Of a stretch of 64,000 nucleotides of DNA, positions 8,374-17,534 are shown piece after piece (the stretch's first letter is position 1; each line of letters starts with the position of its first letter). Source of the stretch: Pedobacter cryoconitis (GTDB lineage Bacteria > Bacteroidota > Bacteroidia > Sphingobacteriales > Sphingobacteriaceae); contig NZ_JACHCE010000011.1 of assembly GCF_014200605.1 (NCBI RefSeq), positions 62,001-126,000 of the forward strand, given 5' to 3'. The notes beneath the pieces are model-generated. The model was not told the origin of the DNA. It made no database searches and was given only the letters and a program-made list of their open reading frames with translations. Both the position numbers and the translations under genes were made by a program.

Positions 8374-9693
8374 ATGGGAACAAAACTTCGCAATGGTGTA
8401 TTGCCATTTGCTATTGTTACGTTTATCTACTTCATCGTAGGTTTTTTGACGACAGTAAATGAGCAGTTACAAGCACCATTAAAATTCACTTTTCTGGCTG
8501 AAGCCGGAAACCTGAAAAATACATTTACTACGCTGATCTCCTTTTTCTTTTTCCTGGGTTATTTACTGAACGGGACTCTGGCCAGTAAATGGGTAAATGC
8601 TGCCGGCTATAAAAGCACCATTATACGTGGCCTTTTATTTATGATCTCAGGACTGCTGATGTATTTGTGCTCTTCGTGGTTTGGTGATCAGTATCCACAT
8701 TTAGCTATGCATTTTGGTCAGGTTGTTTTGCCTTATGGTTTTGTTATTTTTATCCTGGGCTCTTATTTAATGGGTACCTCTGCCGCTATTATCCAGGTGG
8801 TGGTCAACCCTTATGTGGCTTCTTACGAATTACCCGGTACCCAGCCTGTACAAAGGCTCAATATAACTACGGCTATTAATTCTATAGGGACTACTTCAGC
8901 GCCATTTTTTGTCACTGTAGTGATGTTCAGCGGGATTTCAATCGCGGATATTGAAATCAAACAGCTTATGCTGCCGCTTATAGCACTGATTGCCTGTGTG
9001 GCTTTAGTTACGCTAGTCACCAGGAAACTTCATTTGCCGGATATAGCCAATACCAGGGCTGCTGCCGGAGAAAAATTAGAAAGAAGTATCTGGTCTTTCA
9101 GACATTTTACCTTAGGGGTACTGGCCATTTTCTTTTATGTAGGTACAGAGGTCGCTATCGGGGCGAATATCAATATGCATGCTTTTGAATTGGCCGATGC
9201 AGGACACCCGATGAGTTTCTTTGGCCGGACAGACATTATTATTGGCGGCGTAGATTTGGGAATACATGCTTTATTATCGACCTTGTATTGGGGAGGATTT
9301 CTGATCGGAAGAGCGGTTTCCAGTTTCTTCAGTAAAATTTCTGCAAAAACGCAATTGGCTACCACAACTATACTGGCCACAATATTGGCTATTTTAGCTA
9401 TGGTTACACAAAATCTGTGGTTTCTGGTTGCTATCGGACTTTTACATTCCACGATGTGGAGCTGTATTTTTTCGTTATCCATCAAAGGTTTGAATAAATA
9501 CACGTCAAAAGCTTCGGGTGTGTTTATCTCTGCTGTATTTGGTGGTGCAGTATTTACGCTTCTTCAGGGAGGGCTGGCAGATGTTTTTGGCTCCTGGAGA
9601 TGGACCTGGTGGCTTACCGTAATATGTGAGCTGTTTATGTTGTTCTATGCTTTGTATGGATCGCGTATCAGAGAGAAAGATCTTCTCCATTAA
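8374..9693 (+). CDS. FucP-type sugar MFS permease
   Basis: Inner-membrane sugar:proton symporter of 439 aa with about 12 membrane segments. It belongs to the FucP/GluP branch of the major facilitator superfamily, common in Bacteroidota. Recognisable features include VTFIYFIVGFLTTVNEQLQAPLK at the N-terminus, the interdomain NPYVASYELPGTQPVQRLNITTAINSIGT stretch and FFYVGTEVAIGANINMHAFE at the start of the second half. It lies between the dehydrogenase and fructokinase genes on the same strand, so it probably imports the polyol or sugar for that pathway. Exact substrate unknown. Confidence 0.88.
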   Translation: MGTKLRNGVLPFAIVTFIYFIVGFLTTVNEQLQAPLKFTFLAEAGNLKNTFTTLISFFFFLGYLLNGTLASKWVNAAGYKSTIIRGLLFMISGLLMYLCSSWFGDQYPHLAMHFGQVVLPYGFVIFILGSYLMGTSAAIIQVVVNPYVASYELPGTQPVQRLNITTAINSIGTTSAPFFVTVVMFSGISIADIEIKQLMLPLIALIACVALVTLVTRKLHLPDIANTRAAAGEKLERSIWSFRHFTLGVLAIFFYVGTEVAIGANINMHAFELADAGHPMSFFGRTDIIIGGVDLGIHALLSTLYWGGFLIGRAVSSFFSKISAKTQLATTTILATILAILAMVTQNLWFLVAIGLLHSTMWSCIFSLSIKGLNKYTSKASGVFISAVFGGAVFTLLQGGLADVFGSWRWTWWLTVICELFMLFYALYGSRIREKDLLH

Positions 9694-9738
9694 ATATGAA
9701 ATCGGCCAGTAATTTAAAGAACATTTAATAAAAATACA

Positions 9739-10662
9739 GTGGAAGAAAAGAAAATTAAAGCGGCCTGTTTTGGTGAAGTCTTGTGGGATATTTTTCCAAC
9801 AGGAGCAAGAAGGGCAGGAGGAGCACCATTTAACGTTGCTTATCACCTTTTCAAAATGGGTATCGATGTGCACATGATCAGCAGTGTTGGTGATGATGAA
9901 CTTGGTGATGAATTACTGAATAAAATTAAAAGCTGGAATATTTCCACTGCTGGTATCCAGGTGAGCAAATTACATCCCACCAGTACTGTTGTCGCTACAA
10001 TGGACGAAAATAATGATGCACATTATGAGATCGTACAAAATGTTGCCTGGGATTTTATTGAAGTTATCCCGGCAGATCAGCAATTACTGACAACCACTGA
10101 TGCTCTTGTTTTTGGAAGCCTGGTTACACGCAACGAAAAATCGAAAAATACACTCTTTGAATTAATTGAAGCAAGTGCTTATAATGTCTTTGATATTAAT
10201 TTAAGGCCACCTCATTATGATGTCCGGGTTATTAAAGATTTATTGCATAAAACACAATTGGCCAAATTTAACAAAGCTGAATTGCGTATGATGCTGGACT
10301 TTCTGGGCAAAACCTATAGCACTGAAAAAGATAGCGTAAAGTATTTGCAGGATACATTTGAGCTGCATGAAATCATTGTTTCTAAAGGGAGTAAAGGGGC
10401 GCTTTATGCCCATGATGATGATTTCTATTTGTATCCTACAGTACCTGTTGAAGTTAAAGATACGGTAGGCAGCGGAGATTCTTTTTTAGCCGGGTTCTTA
10501 TCAAAAAGATTAGAAAATGGTGTTACTGCTGCTCAGATTATGACTCAGGCAGTTTCATTAGGTGCTTTTATTACCTCACAGGAAGGTGCATGCCCTGAAT
10601 ATACATTAGCAGATTTCGCTGCATTCAGGGACGGTCACCACTTATCGGCCTTGCCTGTATAA
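9739..10662 (+). CDS. PfkB family carbohydrate kinase, probable fructokinase
   Basis: Sugar kinase of 307 aa, cytoplasmic. The start is GTG (MEEKKIKAACFGEVLWDIFP); no ATG lies in frame before the conserved FGEVLWD strand. The PfkB substrate motif GGAPFNVAYHL occupies residues 27-37, and the C-terminal signature DTVGSGDSFLAGF occupies 241-253 with catalytic Asp248. Its place as third gene after dehydrogenase and permease suggests phosphorylation of the fructose made by the dehydrogenase to fructose 6-phosphate. A bidirectional hairpin follows the stop codon. Confidence 0.88.
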   Translation: MEEKKIKAACFGEVLWDIFPTGARRAGGAPFNVAYHLFKMGIDVHMISSVGDDELGDELLNKIKSWNISTAGIQVSKLHPTSTVVATMDENNDAHYEIVQNVAWDFIEVIPADQQLLTTTDALVFGSLVTRNEKSKNTLFELIEASAYNVFDINLRPPHYDVRVIKDLLHKTQLAKFNKAELRMMLDFLGKTYSTEKDSVKYLQDTFELHEIIVSKGSKGALYAHDDDFYLYPTVPVEVKDTVGSGDSFLAGFLSKRLENGVTAAQIMTQAVSLGAFITSQEGACPEYTLADFAAFRDGHHLSALPV

Positions 10663-10684
10663 AGTTTTACCTGTATTAAAAATT

Positions 10685-10712
10685 GCCGGTATAAAACCTG
10701 TCTTATACCGGC
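10685..10712. terminator. hairpin between convergent genes
   Basis: Perfect 10-bp arms GCCGGTATAA / TTATACCGGC with an 8-base loop, between the stops of the kinase (10662) and the flavin reductase gene (10718). No long T-tract follows, so the terminator role is moderate. Confidence 0.55.
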
Positions 10713-10717
10713 TACTA

Positions 10718-11389
10718 CTATACCTCTGCTCTGAAATTTTTACCCATTTTTTCGCCCAGTGCATAATAATGTCTGAAATTATAAATAAGCGGTGACCATG
10801 CTGCGGGATCTATATAATTCTGGTTGATGACCAGATTTTCATGCACCCTGACATTGACTACCCTGAGATGCAGACTAGCAATTAAAGGGGTGGAATCTCC
10901 AGCAGATTCTACGATATAATGATTTTGCAACACACATTCTAACTGCAGCGGACAATTCGCTATGGCAGGCGGGGTAACGATTTCGGCGGGCATGGATTGA
11001 AAATTTCCTGCTGAAAATTTATCTTCTTCATAAAGATATTTGTCTTTTTTATTCTCTGGTACAGGGTTCATCCCTGTTAAACCAGCAATCTTTTCTATGT
11101 TTTTATAAAGATCAGGTGAAGGTAAATTGACAACACATTCTTTATTCTCCAGTATATTCTGATAAGTTTTTCCATCGCAGCCCAGTCCCAGGATTAAGTT
11201 ATAACCCAATGCCCATACAGAAGAGATCGGGCCTATGTTTGGCTTTCCATCCTGATCAATGGAGGTGAGGAGTGCTACTGGTGTACCAAAATAGAGGACT
11301 TTAGGTTGTATCGTTAAGAATGCTGGTTTATCGTTCATATCTATCATCAATTTTTCTGACAGCAAATCTCTGTTAATCTTTAAATACAT
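10718..11389 (-). CDS. flavin reductase-like domain protein (FMN-binding split barrel)
   Basis: Protein of 223 aa related to the flavin reductase/DIM6-NTAB family. The split-barrel region is visible as FGTPVALLTSIDQDGKPNIGPISSVWALGYNLILGLG followed by TYQNILENKECVVNLPS, the segment that binds FMN. A later start at the Met of MIDMNDKPAF (about residue 15) is equally plausible, since the first residues are not family-like. Convergent with the kinase gene and otherwise alone. Substrate unknown. Confidence 0.8.
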   Translation of the reverse strand: MYLKINRDLLSEKLMIDMNDKPAFLTIQPKVLYFGTPVALLTSIDQDGKPNIGPISSVWALGYNLILGLGCDGKTYQNILENKECVVNLPSPDLYKNIEKIAGLTGMNPVPENKKDKYLYEEDKFSAGNFQSMPAEIVTPPAIANCPLQLECVLQNHYIVESAGDSTPLIASLHLRVVNVRVHENLVINQNYIDPAAWSPLIYNFRHYYALGEKMGKNFRAEV

Positions 11390-11649
11390 ACTTCAGGCTG
11401 GAATGAACTATGGATGCCTTTTTAACCTTCTGTTTTTATCCGTATAAAAACTTTATTATCCCTTAAATTGTTATGGTGTTATATTCCGGGGGGAACATCT
11501 TAAATCATTAGAATATTCATTCAGCGCCAGGCTAGAAACAAGAGCCTAAAACATCAGATTTCATTCATTTTTCAGGTTTAATCTTTGCCGGATATGACTA
11601 TATGCTACATATATTTTAAAATCTTAATCATTAAAATCTTAAAAAAATC

Positions 11650-12480
11650 ATGAAAAAGAACCAACCCGGCTTTCTTAGGAAATTATTTCTAAAGAATGCA
11701 ATTACTGCAAGTTTGTTGATGATTTTATCCTTTATCTGCTTATTTTCCATAAGTTCTGCTTTTGGTCAGGACAACGGGAATTATACAGATGATCAGGCAT
11801 CTGTTACGATTAAAACTCAGCAGGCACCTCCGCCATTACCCGATTATGTTCAGCCTGAATGTCCGGGAGATGGATATATCTGGACTCCAGGTTATTGGTC
11901 ATGGGCAACAGATGATTATTATTGGGTACCAGGTGTCTGGATACTTCCTCCGGGAGTTAGTTTATTATGGACTCCTGGTTACTGGGGCTTTTATGATAGT
12001 TTTTATGGCTGGCATCCTGGCTACTGGGGCGCACAGGTAGGCTATTACGGTGGAATTAACTACGGCTTTGGCTATTTCGGCAGTGGTTTCTATGGTGGCC
12101 GTTGGGAAGGCGGGCATTTCATGTATAATACCTCAGTATGGCGTGTAGGTAAAAACATCCATAATACCTATGTTAACAAAGTGAACATTAATATAAATAA
12201 TAGAAACAGAGCTAGTTTTAATGGTAGAGGCGGGATAAATTACCGTCCTGGCCGGGATGAAATGAGAGGTGTACAAAATCATATTTCCGCAAGTAAAGAA
12301 CAGACAGCTCATGAAGTGAATATGGGCAACGAAAAAGGACAGTTCCATCATACCAATCCCAAACCGGCCATACATAGTATGAGTGCACCCGGAGGCCATC
12401 GGTTTGACGAACGCGGGCATGAAATGAGAATGGGTGTAGGAATGCAGGGAGGCGGAGGTGGCCGCAGAGGCAGAGGATAA
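11650..12480 (+). CDS. exported YXWGXW-type repeat protein
   Basis: Secreted or surface protein of 276 aa. The N-terminal membrane/signal segment ends near residue 40 (…FSISSAFGQ). Then comes an aromatic PGYW repeat zone (about 70-125: PGYWSW, WVPGVW, TPGYWGFY, HPGYWG), the pattern of the YXWGXW repeat family. The C-terminal half is Gly/Asn/Arg-rich and ends GGGGGRRGRG, probably disordered. Function unknown; repeats of this kind are found in envelope proteins. The upstream 260 bp hold no other gene and a hairpin follows the stop. Confidence 0.75.
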   Translation: MKKNQPGFLRKLFLKNAITASLLMILSFICLFSISSAFGQDNGNYTDDQASVTIKTQQAPPPLPDYVQPECPGDGYIWTPGYWSWATDDYYWVPGVWILPPGVSLLWTPGYWGFYDSFYGWHPGYWGAQVGYYGGINYGFGYFGSGFYGGRWEGGHFMYNTSVWRVGKNIHNTYVNKVNININNRNRASFNGRGGINYRPGRDEMRGVQNHISASKEQTAHEVNMGNEKGQFHHTNPKPAIHSMSAPGGHRFDERGHEMRMGVGMQGGGGGRRGRG

Positions 12481-12486
12481 TTTATG

Positions 12487-12537
12487 AAAAGCGGGGACAA
12501 TAATATGAGGTGAGCCCCAAATATATTACCCGCTTTT
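12487..12537 (+). terminator. Rho-independent terminator
   Basis: Outer arms AAAAGCGGG and CCCGCTTTT enclose a region with inner GGGG/CCCC pairing and are followed by a T-run (CTTTTTTA). It lies 7 bases after the stop of the YXWGXW gene, before the convergent MarR gene. Confidence 0.65.
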
Positions 12538-12547
12538 TTATACCGGT

Positions 12548-13003
12548 TTATTGTAATTTCTCCTGGCTTTCATGCCATTTCGAAATCTTGATAAATGTAT
12601 CAATGAACTGTTCATATTTTTTGGCGCCAACCAATTTAATATAATCAGAGGTCACTTCATCTGCCATTTTACAAATGGTGTCATGCAATTTCTTTCCATC
12701 TTCAGTCAAAAAGATCATAATTGACCGGGCATCTGTCTCGCTTTTCCGGGTATAAGCAAGACCTAATCTTTCCAATTCCTTAACTGTTTTACTCACTCCC
12801 TGTTTGGTTACCATAATCTTATTGACCAGATTATGGTTGGATATACCCTGATGACCAATATTCATAAAATATGGCATAAAGGTTATGTTGAAATCACTGT
12901 GCACCAGGTTAGCCAGTTGATCAGCAGCAAGTTTATCGGTATGATGTTTTAAAATATAGAGTTGTTTAAAAATTAACCTATCCTGATCGAAAGCATATTC
13001 CAT
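12548..13003 (-). CDS. MarR family transcriptional regulator of the efflux operon
   Basis: Winged-helix repressor of 151 aa, the usual MarR length. The recognition region is QGISNHNLVNKIMVTKQGVSKTVKELERLGLAYTRKSETDARSIMIFLTEDGKKL (about 68-122), containing the wing with the D-x-R motif. It is divergent from the EmrA/EmrB/TolC operon with 148 bp between them, and a 19-bp perfect inverted repeat sits there. Repression of the pump relieved by a pump substrate is the standard arrangement (inference). Confidence 0.9.
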   Translation of the reverse strand: MEYAFDQDRLIFKQLYILKHHTDKLAADQLANLVHSDFNITFMPYFMNIGHQGISNHNLVNKIMVTKQGVSKTVKELERLGLAYTRKSETDARSIMIFLTEDGKKLHDTICKMADEVTSDYIKLVGAKKYEQFIDTFIKISKWHESQEKLQ

Positions 13004-13089
13004 AATGCAAATTTAGTATAAATATTATTTATTCAATACTTAACAATCGTGTCATTTCAATCTAATATTGACATTATTGTTAATAAAAT

Positions 13090-13130
13090 AAGTAAACTAA
13101 GTTGACTACATTAGTCAACTTAGTTTACTT
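13090..13130. promoter_or_regulatory. long perfect inverted repeat, MarR operator
   Basis: Arms AAGTAAACTAAGTTGACTA (13090-13108) and its exact reverse complement (13112-13130) with a 3-base spacer. Each arm contains two related half-sites, AGTAAACT and AGTTGACT, so two MarR dimers might bind. It overlaps the efflux operon promoter and lies about 90 bp from the marR start. Confidence 0.75.
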
Positions 13131-13133
13131 TTG
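13102..13133 (+). promoter_or_regulatory. efflux operon promoter (TTG-N21-TACTTTTG)
   Basis: A -33 TTG at 13102-13104 and a -7 TACTTTTG at 13126-13133 match the Bacteroidota consensus with a 21-base spacer, 18 bases before the ATG at 13152. Both elements lie in or directly against the inverted repeat. Confidence 0.6.
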
Positions 13134-13151
13134 TCGCGTTAAATATATATT

Positions 13152-14201
13152 ATGGAACCAGAAGAACAAACTCAATCCTCCGTTAAAAAAGTTGTAAAAC
13201 CACTAATTATTGGCGCTCTGGCCATTTGTATTGGTTATTTCGCTTTTAACAAAATTTCCCATTCATTGACTTATGAAAGTACAAACAATGCACAGCTTGA
13301 ATCAAATGCTGTCCCCGTACTGAGCAGAGTATCTGGTTATATCAATGATTTTAGACTATTGGATTATCAGCAGGTAAAAAAAGGGGATACCCTGGTGGTG
13401 ATCGATGACAGCGAGTATATTTTAGCAGTCAGACAGGCTGAAGCAGATCTGTCTTCAGCAAAAGCAGATCTGAGCAGTGCTGAATCTCAAATTCCAACCA
13501 TTGGCTCTGATCAGGATGTTGCGGCTGCAGGGATCAGTGTAGAAGAAGTAACGCTCAGACAGGCAAAACGTGATTTGGCCCGCGATGAAACCTTATTTAA
13601 AGAAGGCTCAATTACACAAAGACAATTCGAAAGAAGTCAGTCTTCTTATCAGACTGCTGTTCAGATGCTGGCTTCCAGTAAAAGTAAGCTGAAGCAGGCA
13701 GGTACGCAGAGAGGAAATGCAAATGCAATGATCCAGCGTGCAAAAGCAAATATTGCTGCCCGTGAAATTGCACTCGAAAAAGCTAAACTGAATTTAAGCT
13801 ATACAAAGATTATAGCACCTTCTACTGGTAAACTAGGAAAAACCAATCTTAAAAGCGGACAATATGTGCAGGGCGGGCAGCAACTATTTAACCTGGTGAG
13901 CAATGATAATTACTGGATCGTAGCCAATTTCAAAGAAACCCAGATTGAACATATGAAAGTCGGGCAGCCGGCAGATATTGTGATAGATGGCTATCCTGAT
14001 CAGAAAATTACGGGTACTATATCAGGTTTCAGTGATGCTACAGGAGCAAAATTTTCTTTGCTGCCACCAGATAATTCTACCGGAAACTTTGTGAAGGTTA
14101 CACAGCGTGTTCCCGTTATTATTCAAATCAATAAAGCAGAAGCACTTCAGGGAATGCTGAAAGCTGGTTTGAGTGCAGACATCGCTGTAAAGGTAAAATA
14201 A
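13152..14201 (+). CDS. emrA: HlyD/EmrA-type membrane fusion protein
   Basis: Periplasmic adaptor of a tripartite drug efflux pump, 349 aa. One N-terminal membrane anchor (about 17-34, PLIIGALAICIGYFAF) is followed by the barrel-sandwich lipoyl half-motif (NNAQLESNAVPVLSRVSGYINDFRLLDYQQVKKGDTLVVID, about 45-85). A long alpha-helical hairpin (about 90-220) comes next, then the second lipoyl half (LSYTKIIAPSTGKLG) and the beta-barrel domain. First gene of an operon with EmrB (15-bp gap) and TolC. Regulated by the divergent MarR. Confidence 0.92.
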   Translation: MEPEEQTQSSVKKVVKPLIIGALAICIGYFAFNKISHSLTYESTNNAQLESNAVPVLSRVSGYINDFRLLDYQQVKKGDTLVVIDDSEYILAVRQAEADLSSAKADLSSAESQIPTIGSDQDVAAAGISVEEVTLRQAKRDLARDETLFKEGSITQRQFERSQSSYQTAVQMLASSKSKLKQAGTQRGNANAMIQRAKANIAAREIALEKAKLNLSYTKIIAPSTGKLGKTNLKSGQYVQGGQQLFNLVSNDNYWIVANFKETQIEHMKVGQPADIVIDGYPDQKITGTISGFSDATGAKFSLLPPDNSTGNFVKVTQRVPVIIQINKAEALQGMLKAGLSADIAVKVK

Positions 14202-14216
14202 CCATGGATAATTTCA

Positions 14217-15815
14217 ATGTTACCAAATTTTAAAATGGAAGGCGAAAGAAATAAATTTATAAAAATACTCATTGTAATTACCTGTATTACCGCGGCCGTC
14301 ATGGAGCTGATTGATACCTCGATTGTCAATGTTGCACTAACCAATATTAGCGGGACGCTGGGGGCAACACTTGAAGATGCATCGTGGGTAGTGACGGCTT
14401 ATGCCATTGCAAACGTAATTGTTATTCCGTTAACAGGATTTCTGAGCCGCTATTTTGGAAGGAAGAACTATTACCTCGCTTCAATTATCCTGTTTACACT
14501 GGCCTCTTATATGTGTGGCAATGCAGGTTCTTTATGGATGCTTGTGTTCTGGAGGTTTGTACAGGGAGTAGGTGGCGGTGCACTGCTTGCGGTTTCGCAG
14601 GGGATCTTGTTTGATCAGTTCAAACCTGAAGAAAAAGGAATTGCTGGTGGTATTTTTGGGATGGGTATAGTAATCGGACCAACGATAGGTCCCATTCTTG
14701 GTGGATATATCGTAGATAACTATCATTGGGCATTGATATTTGATATCAATATTCCTATCGGAATAGTTGCGGCTTTGCTAACCTGGAAATTTGTGGACAA
14801 AAAAGCTGATGAATATAATATTGACCGAAAATCTATTCCAATTGACTATATCGGTATTTTATCATTAACTATAGGTATAGGTGCACTCCAGTATATTCTG
14901 GAAAAAGGGCAGTCTGATGATTGGTTTGAGGATGAGACCATCCGTTACCTGACTGCTGCTGCTATATTAGGACTTGGCCTGTTTATCTGGTGGGAACTGA
15001 CTACTAAAAACCCTGCAATCAATCTGAGGGTTATGAAAAGCAGAAACCTGATTGGAAGTAATATCCTGACTTTTGTATGCGGTTTTGGTCTATTTGGCTC
15101 TGTTTATCTGTTTCCGGTAATGGTTCAGAGAGTTATGGGGTATACGCCCACAGAATCTGGTTTATCAATGATTCCGGGTGCACTGGTTACCATATTTGCG
15201 ATGCCATTTATTGGGGCAGGCTTAGGGAAAGGAATAAAGCCAATTTACTTTGTCTCTCTGGGTTTTGCCCTGTTTATTTTACATGGATATACTTCTTCAC
15301 AAGCTGCCCCGGACGCTGATAAATGGTGGTTTATCATCACCCAGATCTGTCGCGGGGTAGGTACAGGCTGTTTAACTGTCCCTTTGTTAACCCAGGCTGT
15401 AGTAGGCTTAAAAACAGAAGATATGCCTTATGGTATCTCTCTCAATAATATGTTCCGGCAGCTAGGAGGGGCATTTGGGATTGCAATTATGAATACTTAC
15501 GCTACTAACCGTTTTGCAACGCACCGGATGGACCTGGTTTCTAATCTTCAGGAAAATAACCCGCTTTTAAACGAGCGTCTCTATGGGATAACACAAGGGA
15601 TGATTGCTAAAGGAATGAATCCTTCAATAGCCAGACAGGCTGCAAATGGGGTATTGGATCACAGTTTATCTAATCAGGCACAAATGCAGGCCTATTTAGA
15701 TGGTTTTCTGCTGATCGCTATTTTCTTTGTCTGTACAATCCCATTTATGCTCCTGTTAAAAAATGAAACGATGGATGCTGAAACAAGGGCAAAAGTCGCT
15801 GCTGCAGCACATTAA
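14217..15815 (+). CDS. emrB: DHA2 family drug:proton antiporter, EmrB-type MFS permease
   Basis: Inner-membrane efflux permease, 532 aa, 14 membrane segments expected for DHA2. Motifs visible: ELIDTSIVNVALTNISG (motif D region, membrane segment 1), LSRYFGRKNYYL (motif A variant) and GGIFGMGIVIGPTIGPILGGYIVD (antiporter motif C, membrane segment 5). A start at the Met of MEGERNK (14232) is possible. It lies 15 bp after EmrA and 35 bp before TolC. Extrudes lipophilic compounds in related systems; substrate here unknown. Confidence 0.92.
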   Translation: MLPNFKMEGERNKFIKILIVITCITAAVMELIDTSIVNVALTNISGTLGATLEDASWVVTAYAIANVIVIPLTGFLSRYFGRKNYYLASIILFTLASYMCGNAGSLWMLVFWRFVQGVGGGALLAVSQGILFDQFKPEEKGIAGGIFGMGIVIGPTIGPILGGYIVDNYHWALIFDINIPIGIVAALLTWKFVDKKADEYNIDRKSIPIDYIGILSLTIGIGALQYILEKGQSDDWFEDETIRYLTAAAILGLGLFIWWELTTKNPAINLRVMKSRNLIGSNILTFVCGFGLFGSVYLFPVMVQRVMGYTPTESGLSMIPGALVTIFAMPFIGAGLGKGIKPIYFVSLGFALFILHGYTSSQAAPDADKWWFIITQICRGVGTGCLTVPLLTQAVVGLKTEDMPYGISLNNMFRQLGGAFGIAIMNTYATNRFATHRMDLVSNLQENNPLLNERLYGITQGMIAKGMNPSIARQAANGVLDHSLSNQAQMQAYLDGFLLIAIFFVCTIPFMLLLKNETMDAETRAKVAAAAH

Positions 15816-15850
15816 TATGAACGCTGTCAATTGTTATTAATCATAAAAAT

Positions 15851-17146
15851 ATGAAAAAGTTATTCCTTACTATAACCCTGGTTTCTCTGTTTTTTGCTTT
15901 GCATGCGCAGGAAAACGAGGGAACTCTTAAAACATTAATTGCTCAGTCATTTACCTATTTCCCTCAGTTCAAAGAACTGGGACAGGCTGTAGATGTCGAA
16001 CAACAACGTATCACTCTGGCCAGATCTGCAGGTCTGCCTTCTGTACAGGCAACTGGCAGCTACAGATACACGAATCCAGTCTCTGAGATCAGTATTCCTG
16101 CCGGGGATAAGGTTATTAATTTCAATATTATGCCTAAAAGTAATTACAATACCTCTCTAGATGCAAGCTATACAATTTGGGATTTTGGTGTAGTTAAAGC
16201 AGGCGTAGACCGTGCTAAAGCAGGTTTGCAATATGCTAAAGACAACCTGGAATTTAATCAGAACCAGATGGCATTTCAGGTGGGTGGTATTTATTATCAG
16301 ATCGCTTATCTTAAAGAAGCAATCGCAATACAGGATAGCGTGATCAGCTTTCTGGAAGACAATAGGAAAGATACCGAAATAAAATTTAAAAATGGAGACG
16401 CCCTTAAATACGATGTACTCTCCATTCAATCCACTATTGATCAGGAAAGAAACCGTAAGATAGACCTGCAAAATAGTCTGAATAAGCAATATGCTTTAAT
16501 GGAGTATGCTACAGGAACAAGAATTAAGACCGGTTCTTCAAATTTTGTTTTCCCGGTAGAGAATAAATATGATCTGAATGAAGCGCTGGCCGAAGCACAA
16601 AATAATCATCCGGAATTCAGATTGATTAAGGATAGGGTTCAGCAGGCTGAAGCAGAACTTAAAGTCAGCCAGACTGGTGGTAAACCTTCACTGGTTATGA
16701 GCGGTGGTACTGGTTATAAAAATGGTTTTACGCCTGATCTTGATAAATTCCGGTATAATTATGCTGCAGGTGTAACCCTGAATATTCCAATCTACCAGGG
16801 TGGAAGAGCTAAAAAACAGATAAGGTTATCACAAAGCCAGCTTTTGCAAACTAAATTTTCGGAAGAAAGCCTGAGCAATGCTTACCGGAATGATATTCAG
16901 CAGGCTATGATTGATATTACAAGTAATACTTCCAGTCTGGTCAATTCCGGAAGACAGGTAACAGAGGCTAAAGAAGCACAAAAACTTGCGCATAGCCGTT
17001 ATAGAAATGGAATTGGGACTTACCTGGAATTGACTAATGCAAGTACCAATGTACAAAAAGCAGAGTTAACCAATTTACAATACAAATATCAGTTATGTGT
17101 TGCACAGCTTACAATTGCAAAATTAACTGGTTTAAAATATTGGTAG
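15851..17146 (+). CDS. TolC family outer-membrane efflux protein
   Basis: Outer-membrane channel of the efflux pump, 431 aa. The signal peptide ends near residue 20 (…FFALHAQ). Two internally related OEP repeats are seen, each with long coiled-coil helices: about 25-215 and 235-431, the latter with LVNSGRQVTEAKEAQKLAHSRYRNGIGTYLELTNAS typical of the OEP family. Third gene of the operon, giving the full EmrA-EmrB-TolC set. Confidence 0.9.
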   Translation: MKKLFLTITLVSLFFALHAQENEGTLKTLIAQSFTYFPQFKELGQAVDVEQQRITLARSAGLPSVQATGSYRYTNPVSEISIPAGDKVINFNIMPKSNYNTSLDASYTIWDFGVVKAGVDRAKAGLQYAKDNLEFNQNQMAFQVGGIYYQIAYLKEAIAIQDSVISFLEDNRKDTEIKFKNGDALKYDVLSIQSTIDQERNRKIDLQNSLNKQYALMEYATGTRIKTGSSNFVFPVENKYDLNEALAEAQNNHPEFRLIKDRVQQAEAELKVSQTGGKPSLVMSGGTGYKNGFTPDLDKFRYNYAAGVTLNIPIYQGGRAKKQIRLSQSQLLQTKFSEESLSNAYRNDIQQAMIDITSNTSSLVNSGRQVTEAKEAQKLAHSRYRNGIGTYLELTNASTNVQKAELTNLQYKYQLCVAQLTIAKLTGLKYW

Positions 17147-17160
17147 ATAGAATTAAAAAT

Positions 17161-17409
17161 ATGTCTCAGTTTATACTCATTATTTCAACAGTTATCAGGA
17201 CGCCATTTGATCTGGATAGTATTAAAAAGGCGATTACTGGTTTTAGCAGTATTATCGAATGGAGCCAGGATCTTGATGACACTGATAAAATTCTTCGTAT
17301 AGTAGCTGATGAAGATATCAGTAAAAAACTAGTACAACAACTGGAAAGGGTAGAAGTGCATGCAGTTTTATTAGACGTGTTTGAGAAAAGAGGAGGTAAA
17401 CTCCTTTAA
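17161..17409 (+). CDS. small hypothetical protein in the efflux operon
   Basis: 82 aa starting at ATG 17161, 14 bases after the TolC stop, so probably co-transcribed. It alternates short beta strands and helices (FILIISTVIR, LDSIKKAITGF, KILRIVADED, ISKKLVQQLERV, VHAVLLDVFEKR), compatible with a small ferredoxin-like fold. It has no cysteines and no signal peptide. I do not recognise the family; a role in the pump is only suggested by position. Confidence 0.6.
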   Translation: MSQFILIISTVIRTPFDLDSIKKAITGFSSIIEWSQDLDDTDKILRIVADEDISKKLVQQLERVEVHAVLLDVFEKRGGKLL

Positions 17410-17422
17410 TTTTTTTGAATTG

Positions 17423-17454
17423 AGGGTTCTTGTTTATATATTGACATGAACCCT
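17423..17454 (+). terminator. possible terminator of the efflux operon
   Basis: 7-bp arms AGGGTTC / GAACCCT with an 18-base loop, 13 bases after the last stop. The hairpin is weak and lacks a clear T-run. Confidence 0.35.
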
Positions 17455-17534
17455 TTATAAACCGGCGCTGATTTTGCGGGATATAATTTATAACCGAAAG
17501 CGCTAAAGGTTATTGCCGGATAAAAACAGGAAAC

